Source: Glutamicibacter creatinolyticus
GTDB lineage: Bacteria > Actinomycetota > Actinomycetes > Actinomycetales > Micrococcaceae
DNA length: 64,000 nt
NCBI RefSeq assembly: GCF_006094275.1
Contig: NZ_CP034412.1
Location: 2,728,001 to 2,792,000 of the forward strand
Direction: 5' to 3'
Part shown: positions 1-8,089 of the stretch, one piece after another
Layout of the letters: every line of letters begins with the position of its first letter
Position numbering within the stretch: position 1 is the first letter of the stretch
The notes under the pieces: generated by a model
The model's database searches: none
What the model saw: the letters and a program-made list of their open reading frames with translations, nothing else
Told to the model about the DNA's origin: nothing
Program-made: the position numbers and the translations under genes

Positions 1-82
1 CCCGCAGCATCAGGCCCTGCGCCAGGCGCATGCCGCCAAGGTCGAGGAGGAGAACCAGGCCGCGGCACTGTACCGCGGCTAA
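1..82 (+). CDS. C-terminal end of an unidentified protein (partial)
   Basis: An open frame enters from the left edge and stops at TAA 80-82. It encodes only the last 26 residues, which are rich in Ala, Gln and Glu (motif KVEEEN) and end in LYRG. The charged, helix-prone tail has high-GC codons like the host genes. Too little is present to assign a family. The 38 bases between this stop and the converging DUF4262 gene hold no obvious terminator. Confidence 0.5.
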   Translation, partial: PQHQALRQAHAAKVEEENQAAALYRG

Positions 83-120
83 TCTCCCCGCCTCCCCTGG
101 CGGTTCAGGGCAACCGTTGC

Positions 121-543
121 TCAGGCGGCCTCGTTCGGTGCTTTCCGGACGGGGCCGCCGTGCTTCATCAGGTGCACCTCCAGGACCCTTGCCACCAGCC
201 CATAGCGCCGGTGCACTCCCAGGGTGTACTTGCCCGCACCGGTCTTCAGGGCGAAGTACATCAGCCGCCCGTCCTTCCAATCCGCGGTGTGGCCGTGGTC
301 GTAGTATTCGCCGCGCAGCACCTGGCGTGCCAGCCCATTGAGCATGATCAATGTGTCTTCTTCGCTGATGCCCCGCACCAGGAATTCCGGCTGCCCCAGG
401 CGGGTCAGACCCACGGTGTACCCGAACACGCGTTTGGGGTTCGGGTCCTGGATGCAGTAGACGGCGTAGCCGTTCTGGGCGATCTGCCCGTTGATGTGTG
501 CTTCAACTTCGGCGGCGGACATGCCATCGCACATCATGCACAT
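121..543 (-). CDS. DUF4262 domain protein (copy 1)
   Basis: Encodes about 140 residues matching the DUF4262 pattern: an N-terminal half with 'FGYTVGL', then 'GQPEFLV' and a helical segment 'LNGLARQVL'. The family has no established function. I chose the ATG at 543 because AGGAG lies 8 nt upstream; a GTG nine bases earlier is the alternative. The protein starts MCMMC, a CxxC pair that recurs as MCTIC in the neighbouring paralogue. The two genes lie in tandem on the minus strand with about 150 bp between them, so they may be a local duplication that diverged. Confidence 0.75.
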   Translation of the reverse strand: MCMMCDGMSAAEVEAHINGQIAQNGYAVYCIQDPNPKRVFGYTVGLTRLGQPEFLVRGISEEDTLIMLNGLARQVLRGEYYDHGHTADWKDGRLMYFALKTGAGKYTLGVHRRYGLVARVLEVHLMKHGGPVRKAPNEAA

Positions 544-696
544 GGTCCTCACTCCTTGGATGGTGTTTGCTTCTCCGGCTTTCCCAGTGTTGACCCGGGC
601 AAGGGTGTTCTTGGGCTTGATCGCGGATTTGTGGATAACTTCCTTCGTGGGGACCGCTGCCTCCAGCCGGGCAACACCCCACCGGCTTGACCGGGT

Positions 697-1146
697 TCAC
701 CGACCGCGCCGGTCGTAGGGTTCATCCTCGTCCTCCAGTTCGAGGTAACCCCCGTCCTGCTCCTCGGCGGGGACAACCATGAGCACCCTGGTCCCTTCGC
801 CGTAGCGGCACATGGCGATCGGGGCGATTTCCTCAACGTTGACGATCTCCTCGAAAGTCAACGCGAACCCGAACCAGTAGGTGATGTCATCACGTTCGAA
901 GCGTTGGCCATGGTGGACGATGCCGTGCGCCAGGTTGCGCAGCATCTTCACCACGAACGTGGTGTCTTCCTCCCAGATCATCAGCTCCGGGTGCCCCTTG
1001 GCGCTGAGACCGATGGTGTGCCCGAAACGCGTTGTCTCGTCCGGGTTTTGGTACAGCATCACGCTGCATCCGTCGTTCTTGATGTCCTGGCTGATGTCCC
1101 GGTTCAGTTGAGCCTGGGGCGAATCAGGGGCGCAAATCGTGCACAT
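697..1146 (-). CDS. DUF4262 domain protein (copy 2)
   Basis: A 149-residue paralogue of the downstream gene. It has the same architecture: N-terminal MCTIC, then 'FGHTIGL', 'GHPELMIW' and a central helix 'MLRNLAHGIV'. The C-terminal tail is very acidic (ELEDEDE) and ends in basic residues, and is not shared by copy 1. The start at 1146 has an AGGAAG ribosome-binding site about 9 nt upstream. No function is established for DUF4262. It probably precedes copy 1 in a loose transcription unit on the minus strand. Confidence 0.75.
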   Translation of the reverse strand: MCTICAPDSPQAQLNRDISQDIKNDGCSVMLYQNPDETTRFGHTIGLSAKGHPELMIWEEDTTFVVKMLRNLAHGIVHHGQRFERDDITYWFGFALTFEEIVNVEEIAPIAMCRYGEGTRVLMVVPAEEQDGGYLELEDEDEPYDRRGR

Positions 1147-1282
1147 CTGAAATCACTTCCTCAATCGGCGCGCAGCCGTTGGGCGGTTCCACGGCGGTCG
1201 TCGCGGATAGATTCCAGTGTCGTGCCGATATGCCTCGGCAAACGGTGCCCGGCAAATCTGTGGATAAGAAAGCGCGCTTAAA

Positions 1283-1332
1283 ACGAAGGACGCACCCACG
1301 GTGATCCGTTGGATCGTGGGTGCGTCCTTCGT
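1283..1332 (-). terminator. Strong intrinsic terminator after malic enzyme
   Basis: A perfect 18-bp inverted repeat has arms ACGAAGGACGCACCCACG and its reverse complement, separated by a 14-nt loop. On the minus strand the right arm is followed by TTTAAGC. It sits 31 bp past the malic enzyme stop and separates that gene from the DUF4262 pair. Confidence 0.85.
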
Positions 1333-1363
1333 GCGGCCGTGGCCCGGCCCTACAGCATGCTGC

Positions 1364-2539
1364 CTACTGGGCGGATTCGGCCGCCGCGCCAACTGCCTTG
1401 GCTACCGCGGGCATGACCCGCTCGTCCAGGGCGGAGGGGATGATGTAGTCGGCTGCCAGATCCTCGCCGACCAGGTCGGCGATCGCATGTGCGGCGGCCA
1501 CCTTCATCTGTTCGGTGATCTTCGCAGCCCCGGAATCCAGTGCACCGCGGAAGATGCCCGGGAACGCCAGCACGTTGTTGATTTGGTTCGGGAAGTCGCT
1601 GCGCCCGGTAGCGACCACCGCCGCATACTTTTTGGCGTCCTGCGGCATGATCTCCGGGTTGGGGTTGGACAGTGCAAAGATGATCGCGTCCTTGTTCATT
1701 CGCGCCACGGCTTCCTCATCGAACTTCGACGAGGACAGCCCGACGACCACATCGGCGCCATCCAGTGCCTCGGCCAATCCGCCCATCACGTCCTCATGGT
1801 TGGTGATGGCCGCCAGCTCCGCCTTGGTTGCATTCAGGTCATCCCGCTCACGGTGGATGGTGCCGCGTGAATCCAGGACGATCACGTCCCCCACACCGGC
1901 CTGCAGCAGCAGCTTCGTTACCGCCACGCCGGCCGAGCCGGCACCGGAGATGACGACCTTCAGCGCGGAGAGGTCGCGCTGGGTGTAGCGGGCCGCGCCG
2001 ATCAGGGCCGCCAGCACCACCACTGCGGTACCATGCTGGTCATCGTGCATCACCGGGATGTCCAGGGCTTCAATCAACCGGCGTTCGATTTCAAAGCAGC
2101 GGGGAGCGGAAATGTCCTCCAGGTTCACGGCACCAAAGCTGGGACGAAGACGGATGATGGTGTCCACAATTTCGTCCACGTCGGTGGTTTCAAGAACCAG
2201 TGGAATCGAGTTCAGTCCGGCAAATTCCTTGAACAGCGCGCATTTGCCCTCCATGACCGGCAGTGACGCGGCGGCCCCGATGTTCCCCAGGCCCAGGACC
2301 GCAGTGCCGTCGGAAACCACGGCCACCAGGCGGGAGGCCCAGGTGTGTGAATCATGCTTGGCCGGGTCGTCCGCGATGGCCTGGGAAACCTTGGCCACGC
2401 CCGGGGTGTAGGCGATCGACAGATCGCGCTTGCTGCGCAGGGGCATCTGGGAGATGACGCTCAGCTTGCCACCCTCATGGGCTTCGAAAACTTCGGCGTC
2501 GGTGATCTTGGACAGGTCTTGGGTGGAGTCAACAGACAT
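1364..2539 (-). CDS. NAD(P)-dependent malic enzyme
   Basis: Oxidatively decarboxylates L-malate to pyruvate with reduction of NAD(P), linking the TCA cycle to pyruvate and NADPH supply in the cytoplasm. The 391-residue protein shows the N-terminal malic domain ('LSIAYTPGVAKVSQAI', 'VAVVSDGTAVLGLGNIG'), catalytic region 'MHDDQHGTA', a Rossmann segment 'VVISGAGSAGVAV', and 'ALSNPNPEIMP' typical of short bacterial malic enzymes. The frame is open 47 codons further upstream, but the ATG at 2539 starts the family-like N-terminus (MSVDSTQDLS). It is preceded by AGGAAGAAGAAG. Monocistronic, closed by the 1283-1332 hairpin. Confidence 0.93.
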   Translation of the reverse strand: MSVDSTQDLSKITDAEVFEAHEGGKLSVISQMPLRSKRDLSIAYTPGVAKVSQAIADDPAKHDSHTWASRLVAVVSDGTAVLGLGNIGAAASLPVMEGKCALFKEFAGLNSIPLVLETTDVDEIVDTIIRLRPSFGAVNLEDISAPRCFEIERRLIEALDIPVMHDDQHGTAVVVLAALIGAARYTQRDLSALKVVISGAGSAGVAVTKLLLQAGVGDVIVLDSRGTIHRERDDLNATKAELAAITNHEDVMGGLAEALDGADVVVGLSSSKFDEEAVARMNKDAIIFALSNPNPEIMPQDAKKYAAVVATGRSDFPNQINNVLAFPGIFRGALDSGAAKITEQMKVAAAHAIADLVGEDLAADYIIPSALDERVMPAVAKAVGAAAESAQ

Positions 2540-2877
2540 TGGACTTCTTCTTCCTTCAGAAAGTGCTGAAAACGGCATAACGCATTGCCCACGAAACTTG
2601 TGGCATAGCGCAGGAACGCGCAAAACCAAGCATCCGGCCACGTTCAGGTAAAGCGAGCACGCATCAGGCTCGAACTTCACGTCACAAACGCACGAAACAA
2701 CAACGCCGTTGCCAGGTAAGGCATCTCGTCACGTCATTGCGTGCCGCAATGATGGTTGGTCAGTACTTTCTTTAGACCTTGGTTTCCACCATACGGGAAC
2801 CGTTCATCGCGTGACAACTCCCGCTCGTCGCATATGCGTCATAAATTCCCCAGCCGTCCTACCTCGTTTTCGCTCCA
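2540..2877. promoter_or_regulatory. Malic enzyme upstream region
   Basis: This 338-bp gap holds the malic enzyme promoter region on the minus strand. A TTGGTT ... TATGCC pair with 16 nt spacing lies within about 75 bp of the start codon. A small perfect palindrome, ATTGCG-TGC-CGCAAT, lies near 2736-2750. No gene is supported here: the malic enzyme frame continues in, but without a start site or coding-like sequence. There is no convincing terminator for the sulfatase that ends at 2878. Confidence 0.35.
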
Positions 2878-4479
2878 TTAGGCGGCTGCTGTGGGACGCG
2901 ACCGTGCTGTTGCCAGGTTGACCAATTGTTCGCTCAAGGCGGTCTGCAGGCGATGGGCCAGTTGAGTCCCCTCCACGGTGCCGGCGAGGTTCTGCAGTTC
3001 ATCAGGGTCCGATCGATGGTCGTAGAGTTCGCTGATTGGCGTTCCCATGTACCGGGTCAGACGGCCCTCGCTCGTGATTACAGTTCGCATGCGCACCGGG
3101 GCGGGAAGTCCGTCGAGGGAGAACGGCTGGTCCTCCTCGATGAGCAGTGCTTCTGCTCCGGTTCCCAGCGCAAGGTTCCCGTGACCGTCGACCAGGCTGC
3201 GGCCCTGGATACCGCGAAATGCCGGCACGCCAGCCAAGTCGAGCATGGTCGGTGCGAAGTCAGCACTGGAAACCAGTTCGCTGCTCCGGCGTTGATCGTC
3301 TTGCCCGGGAACGCGGATGATTAGGGGAACACGCGTCACCGCCCGATAGTGGGAGAAGTGCTTGAGCATCAAGCCATGGTCCCCAAAGAGGTCCCCGTGG
3401 TCCGCGGTAAACACAACAATGGTGTCCTCCGCCTGACCGGTCTCCTGCAGTGTCTCCAGCACCTTGCCGATCTGCTCATCCATGAACTCAATCAGCCCAT
3501 ACTGTGCGGCCGCGGCGGCCCGATACTGGTCTTCGGTCACGGCGAAAGTCATGGTCGGATCGCTGTTCGGCGTTCCGCGTTGTTGATGCATGCGACGAAT
3601 GTGTTCGGGGGACCGGGCATGATCCTGGTCGAACCCCACCGGGAGTGTCAAGTTCTTCGGGTCGTACCGGCGCGCGTACTCACGTGGCGGCGCGAATGGG
3701 TGGTGTGGGTCCGGGAACGAAACGAACATGAAGAACGGTTCGTCGTCGCGTGCGGCGGCCCGCACGCGTTCCACCGCCTTCTCGCCAATGTAGCTGGTGG
3801 GATGCACCTCGGCGGGAATCGCGGAGGTATAGACCTGTTCCCAGCTGGCCAGAACATCGGACCCCGCTGCCGGGCCCCCCAGTTCCCGTGGCTCGACTCC
3901 CTTTCCACGAGCCCAATGCAGCCAATGCCCGCCGGGGGCGTCTCCGTGACCGATGACCAGGTCTACGTCCTGGTAGCCGTAATAGTCATCGGGCATCGCG
4001 ACGTATCCGGCTTCATGTCGTGCACGGTTCTCCCATTGGTCCCAACCGGGTTCACGCCGTGCGACGACGGCATCGGGCAGTTCGGGATCGAGAAGTCCCG
4101 GTGCGCTTTCCAGGATTTGCTGCCGCTGTTCCGGTTCGAAGTCCCATCCCATGTTTTGGTGATGGAGTTTTCCCACAGCGCTCGTGCGGTAGCCGCAGCG
4201 GGAAAGCTGGCGCACGAAGGTGGAGGCATCAGGATTCACTGGAATCCCGTTGTACTGTGTGCCATGCCCGCTAGGCCAGCGGCCCGTGAGCAGGCTGGCC
4301 CGGTTCGGCATGCAGGTGGGGTTCGCGACATGCGCGGAGTCGTAAACGGTTGAAGACGCCGCCAACCGGTCCAAGTTCGGTGTGCGCACCTCGGTGTTGC
4401 CGTAGGCTCCCAGGTGATCCGCCCGCAGCTGGTCCGCAATAAACACCAGAATGTTGGGGGACTTGCTCTTTGGGCTCAT
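2878..4479 (-). CDS. Type I sulfatase (formylglycine-dependent)
   Basis: Hydrolyses sulfate esters using a formylglycine made from an active-site cysteine. The 533-residue protein begins 'NILVFIADQLRADHLGAYGN', the metal-binding start of arylsulfatase/choline-sulfatase-like enzymes. It has the CxPxR signature as CMPNR at residues 56-60, with C56 the modified residue. A second metal site is in 'VVFTADHGDLFGDHG'. There is no signal peptide, so it acts in the cytoplasm on imported substrate. It is the last gene of the operon and overlaps the ATPase stop by 4 bp (ATGA). A matching formylglycine-generating enzyme is encoded at 10632-11591. The substrate is not evident from sequence. Confidence 0.92.
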   Translation of the reverse strand: MSPKSKSPNILVFIADQLRADHLGAYGNTEVRTPNLDRLAASSTVYDSAHVANPTCMPNRASLLTGRWPSGHGTQYNGIPVNPDASTFVRQLSRCGYRTSAVGKLHHQNMGWDFEPEQRQQILESAPGLLDPELPDAVVARREPGWDQWENRARHEAGYVAMPDDYYGYQDVDLVIGHGDAPGGHWLHWARGKGVEPRELGGPAAGSDVLASWEQVYTSAIPAEVHPTSYIGEKAVERVRAAARDDEPFFMFVSFPDPHHPFAPPREYARRYDPKNLTLPVGFDQDHARSPEHIRRMHQQRGTPNSDPTMTFAVTEDQYRAAAAAQYGLIEFMDEQIGKVLETLQETGQAEDTIVVFTADHGDLFGDHGLMLKHFSHYRAVTRVPLIIRVPGQDDQRRSSELVSSADFAPTMLDLAGVPAFRGIQGRSLVDGHGNLALGTGAEALLIEEDQPFSLDGLPAPVRMRTVITSEGRLTRYMGTPISELYDHRSDPDELQNLAGTVEGTQLAHRLQTALSEQLVNLATARSRPTAAA

Positions 4480-5297
4480 ACCTGGGCCTCCCGGATCAGG
4501 GAGAGCACCTTGGTGCGCTGCTCAGAGAATTCGGGCAAGGCGCGGGTGGTGATCTGGTTACGGGACCGCGGAAGGTCCACGTCCATGACTTCCAAGACGG
4601 TGGCGGGCTTATGCCCGATCGCGACAATTCGGTCGGAGAGGTAGACCGCTTCATCGATGTCGTGCGTTACCAGCAAGATCGTCATCCCCAATTCATCACG
4701 AATCTTGAGGCAGAGGTCCTCCAGCTCAAAACGGGTTTGTGCATCAACGGAGGCGAAGGGTTCGTCCATGATGAGGATCTCGGGGCGGTAGGCCAAGGCC
4801 CGGGCGATCGCCACACGCTGCTGCATGCCGCCCGAGAGCTGCCAGGGATAGCGCTTTGCGGCGTGGCTCAAACCGACTTCGGCGAGGGCCGCTTCCACTC
4901 GGGCGCTGACCTCCGTCGCGGGAAGGCGCAGGTGCCGAAGGGGTAGGCGCAAGTTTTTCTCGACCGTCAGCCACGGCATCAGCGAGCGCGAGTAGTCCTG
5001 GAACACCAACGCCATTTCCGCTGGCGGGCCACTGACCACCTTGCCGTCAATCTTCATGCTGCCGCCGCTGCAGGAATGCAGCCCGGCAAGGCACTTCAGC
5101 AACGTCGTTTTGCCAACCCCGGAAGGGCCAACGATGCACACCATTTCCCCGGCGTTGACGCTGAACGACAGGTTTTCGATGACCTCGACCGATTTTGGAC
5201 CCGTGCCGTAGGTTTTGGCTAGTGCCTCGACTTGCAGTCGCGGCACCCGTGTCGTGGGCTCGGTGTGCTGAGTCGGGTTGTCAATCGTGGAGTTCAC
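4476..5297 (-). CDS. ABC transporter ATP-binding protein (SsuB/TauB type)
   Basis: Energises the importer formed with the two upstream permeases. The 273-residue protein has Walker A GPSGVGKTT near residues 57-65, a Q-loop ('VFQDYSRSLMPW'), signature LSGGMQQR, Walker B 'ILIMDEPFASVD' and the switch histidine in 'VTHDIDEAVYLSDRI'. This closely matches the nitrate/sulfonate/taurine family. The gene overlaps both neighbours by 4 bp (ATGA), so translation is probably coupled through permease, ATPase and sulfatase. Coupling an SsuB-like importer to a sulfatase suggests that the imported solute carries sulfur (inference). Confidence 0.92.
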   Translation of the reverse strand: MNSTIDNPTQHTEPTTRVPRLQVEALAKTYGTGPKSVEVIENLSFSVNAGEMVCIVGPSGVGKTTLLKCLAGLHSCSGGSMKIDGKVVSGPPAEMALVFQDYSRSLMPWLTVEKNLRLPLRHLRLPATEVSARVEAALAEVGLSHAAKRYPWQLSGGMQQRVAIARALAYRPEILIMDEPFASVDAQTRFELEDLCLKIRDELGMTILLVTHDIDEAVYLSDRIVAIGHKPATVLEVMDVDLPRSRNQITTRALPEFSEQRTKVLSLIREAQV

Positions 5298-6070
5298 TGT
5301 ACTTTCTCCAGTTTCTTGGATCCGATGTACCAGGACAAGGCCCGGTTCTTGAAGATGTCAAAGACCATATTGCTGGCGAAGCCGATGAAACCCAGCAAGA
5401 GAATCCCGGCCCACATGTCCGCAGCCATGAAGGTCTGTTGGGCCAACAGCGTCATGGCACCGATCCCCTGTGCAGTGCCCATCATCTCCGAGGCGATCAT
5501 GACGATGAACGCCACCAACAAACTGACCTGCATGCCCGCTGCAATCTGCGGTCCGGCGGAGGGAAGATACACGGACATGAGCCGGTCGCGGCGGGACAGC
5601 TGGTACACGGTGCACACATCCTTCAAGGAAGAATCCACCGCTTTGATGCCATCCATGGTGGCGATCATGGTGGGAAAGACCGCGGCGATCACGATGGAAG
5701 CAATACGCATCTCGTCACCAAAACCGACCAAGGTGATTAGAATCGGCACCAGCGCCACCGGCGGAATCCCGCGCAACAGGTGCAGGCTGGGTTCGAACAT
5801 GGCCCGCAACAACGGGACCGTAGCCAGGACGAACCCGATCAATACACCGAGCACTACCGCGATAAGGAACCCCAGAACGAGATTTTTCATACTCGGCAGA
5901 ATGTCACTGACAAAGTGCTCGAATAACCATAGATCGGCGAAGCGGGAAAGAATTTGCCGCAGGGGTGGGAAGAAGGCATTGGTCGATGAGTTGGAAGCTC
6001 CGAACCAGGCAGCGATCAAAACAATCGGAGTCAGTACCGCCAACGTGAGGTTGAGAAGATGCCGTTTCAC
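5294..6070 (-). CDS. ABC transporter permease (SsuC-like), second subunit
   Basis: A 258-residue inner-membrane permease of the BPD_transp_1 family. It has about six hydrophobic helices, from 'LAVLTPIVLIAAWFG' near the N-terminus. The cytoplasmic coupling loop is degenerate but recognisable ('DSSLKDVCTVYQLSRRDRL', 'VYLPSAGPQIAAGMQ'). It pairs with the following permease (6067-6933), making a heterodimeric channel, whereas classic SsuC systems use a homodimer. It overlaps both neighbours by 4 bp. Confidence 0.88.
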   Translation of the reverse strand: MKRHLLNLTLAVLTPIVLIAAWFGASNSSTNAFFPPLRQILSRFADLWLFEHFVSDILPSMKNLVLGFLIAVVLGVLIGFVLATVPLLRAMFEPSLHLLRGIPPVALVPILITLVGFGDEMRIASIVIAAVFPTMIATMDGIKAVDSSLKDVCTVYQLSRRDRLMSVYLPSAGPQIAAGMQVSLLVAFIVMIASEMMGTAQGIGAMTLLAQQTFMAADMWAGILLLGFIGFASNMVFDIFKNRALSWYIGSKKLEKVQ

Positions 6071-6933
6071 TTTGCTTCCTCCCTGAAGGCCGGATGCCAG
6101 TGCAGAACCTTGCGTTCAATCAAGACGGCCCCATTCTGGGCAAGCAACCCGAGCACACCCAGCACCAACACCAGTGCGTACACCCGAGGAAAGTCCCCTG
6201 CCGCCTGGGCGCCATAAATGCTACTGCCCAATCCTGGAGCACCGCCAAGGAGCCCGGCGACCACAACGATAATGAGCGCCGAGGGGGCGCCGATGCGAAC
6301 GGAGGTGCCGATATAAGGGGACGCCGAGGGCAACGTGATGCGCCACAGGCGTTCGGCGGGCCCCATGCCGAAGGATCGTGCAGTGTTGGTTGCGACCGGG
6401 TCGGTGTCGTTGACGCCCGCGATGACCTGAATTGTGGTGGACAGGACCGTTCCGATGAGCACCAGTACCAACGCCATCTGGCTGGTCGGCCCCCAGATCA
6501 TGACGCAAAGTGGCAAGACGACGATCGGCGGGATTGGTTTGAGAAATTCTACGACTGCCAGGGTCGCGTAGCGCACCGTGCTCAGGGAGCCGATAAGCAG
6601 CCCCAGGATGACTCCGGCGACTATCGAAAGTACAAGTCCGAGCAGGGCGAGCCAGATCGTGATGGCCGTTTCACTCCAGAATTCGGAGCTGGCAAGCAGT
6701 TGGGTCAGTTCCCCCAACGTCGCGCTGACGGTGGGTAGTCCCGTACCGAAGATTCCCGCGGCGGCTGTTGCCTGCCATAGCCCGAGGAGCAGCAGTGCTC
6801 CCAGTGCGCCAAGTGCTGCTTTCGTTGCCGGAGTTTCCAGGGTATTTGCTGTCCTTGCGGTCGTCCGGCGCGCGGGGGTTGCCCTCCGGCCGCTCATCCG
6901 CGGGCTAGTTTGCACTGAAGATGACGGAGTCAT
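6067..6933 (-). CDS. ABC transporter permease (SsuC-like), first subunit
   Basis: A permease of the nitrate/sulfonate/taurine type. A polar Thr/Arg-rich N-terminus is followed by several membrane helices ('LGALGALLLLGLWQATA', 'LALLGLVLSIVAGVILGLL') and the coupling loop 'ARSFGMGPAERLWRITLP'. The start is uncertain. I use the ATG at 6933, which overlaps the binding-protein gene by 29 bp and has GGGAG upstream. A frame-compatible ATG at 6897 and an upstream start at 6981 are alternatives. The 4-bp overlap with the next permease indicates co-translation. Confidence 0.85.
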   Translation of the reverse strand: MTPSSSVQTSPRMSGRRATPARRTTARTANTLETPATKAALGALGALLLLGLWQATAAAGIFGTGLPTVSATLGELTQLLASSEFWSETAITIWLALLGLVLSIVAGVILGLLIGSLSTVRYATLAVVEFLKPIPPIVVLPLCVMIWGPTSQMALVLVLIGTVLSTTIQVIAGVNDTDPVATNTARSFGMGPAERLWRITLPSASPYIGTSVRIGAPSALIIVVVAGLLGGAPGLGSSIYGAQAAGDFPRVYALVLVLGVLGLLAQNGAVLIERKVLHWHPAFREEAK

Positions 6934-7906
6934 CAAGATCCACTCCCTTCGGAAGGTAACCGAGCTGCACCAGCTGTTCATCCACGTGGGTCAGGTCATC
7001 AAGGGCAACTTCGGATGGCCAGTAGTTATCCGCCCCGGTGCTGATGGTTTGCTCATCGATCCCGGTGATCTTGGCGGCCTTCTTCTCCATTTCCTCCTGG
7101 TGTTCATTGGCATAGGCGTTGGCCTTCACGATGGCACGTTGGAAACCGGCCATGGCTTCGGGGTTCTGCTCCACCTTTTCGCCGCCGGCAACCCATAGGC
7201 CCACGGCGCCGGGCCCGAAGAATTCCAGTCCTGGACTCCCGAGCAGATCCATGCCCTCGGCCCCGGCATTTGTAGAGAACGGGGCAACGAGGCCGGCGGC
7301 ATCTACCCGTGATTGCTGCAACGACTGCAGCGAGCTGGCGGGGTCGAGCACCATCCAGTTGATCTTTGAAGGATCTCCACCGTCCTTGCTCACCATGTTG
7401 GCGATGGTGACTTCCAGCTGGGCCTTTCGAGCTGGCACTGCCACCTTCCTGCCTTCCAGATCCTTGGCTCGGCTGATCCCGCTGTTGGGGCGCACGAAGA
7501 GGCCCGTGTCATCGACCTTGGCCGGTGCCTCATCCTTCAGGGCTGCGGCGTCGTAACCGTCAGCGGGACCGACCACCTTGAGATCCACGGATTGGGACAT
7601 TGCGTTGATCAGCGGGATGGAAGGGGTATATGCCAGGTCCAGCTGACCGGATTGGGCTGCGGCGATGCCCGCTGGCGGGTTTGCGACGACGGTGGTCTTC
7701 ACTTCGAGGCCCTCGTCGGCAAAGTAGCCCTTCTCAATGGCGGTGTTGATCGCAGCGTCGGAGGCAATGCCGATGGTGCCGACGTTCAGCGTAATGTTCC
7801 CGTCCGCGTTCGGCTCGGCTGCCGCCTGATCCTGAGAGGAACATGCGGTGAGGCTGGCCCCCAAGGCCAGTGAGGTAACAACAGCTGCAAGTGTTTTCGT
7901 TTTCAT
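6905..7906 (-). CDS. ABC transporter substrate-binding lipoprotein (SsuA/NMT1-like)
   Basis: Captures solute outside the membrane for the adjoining importer. The ATG at 7906 gives a lipoprotein signal peptide (MKTKTLAAVVTSLALGASL) with lipobox LTAC and lipidated Cys near residue 22. The mature part is of the periplasmic-binding type II, SsuA/THI5 group ('GTIGIASDAAINTAIEKGYF', 'EGLEVKTTV', 'SGQLDLAYTPSIPLI'). The frame extends 29 codons upstream, but the signal peptide fixes the start. It is 183 bp downstream of the amidohydrolase in the same direction, so it may also have its own promoter. Confidence 0.9.
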   Translation of the reverse strand: MKTKTLAAVVTSLALGASLTACSSQDQAAAEPNADGNITLNVGTIGIASDAAINTAIEKGYFADEGLEVKTTVVANPPAGIAAAQSGQLDLAYTPSIPLINAMSQSVDLKVVGPADGYDAAALKDEAPAKVDDTGLFVRPNSGISRAKDLEGRKVAVPARKAQLEVTIANMVSKDGGDPSKINWMVLDPASSLQSLQQSRVDAAGLVAPFSTNAGAEGMDLLGSPGLEFFGPGAVGLWVAGGEKVEQNPEAMAGFQRAIVKANAYANEHQEEMEKKAAKITGIDEQTISTGADNYWPSEVALDDLTHVDEQLVQLGYLPKGVDLDDSVIFSAN

Positions 7907-8089
7907 GGAGGTACCTATCGGGTGAGAAATCAGTGGTGTAAATGGTGCGCAGTTGGGCTCGCGCCCCTGATCGGGAAAATGGTTCGGACCCACAAGCGGC
8001 TCTGCGCCTGAACCGTGACGCTGGCAATCTTTTGCGAGGTCCCGGTGGCGTTGCTAGCAATTGCCTGATACGACCGGGGTTCCCGGCCT

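Noticed and set aside
2540-2680. N-terminal extension of malic enzyme
   Set aside because: The extra 47 codons do not resemble the family, and the ATG at 2539 has a strong ribosome-binding site.
7907-8089. Riboswitch upstream of the SsuA-like lipoprotein
   Set aside because: The 183-bp gap has some GC-rich pairing potential, but I could not match it to a SAM or other known riboswitch core.
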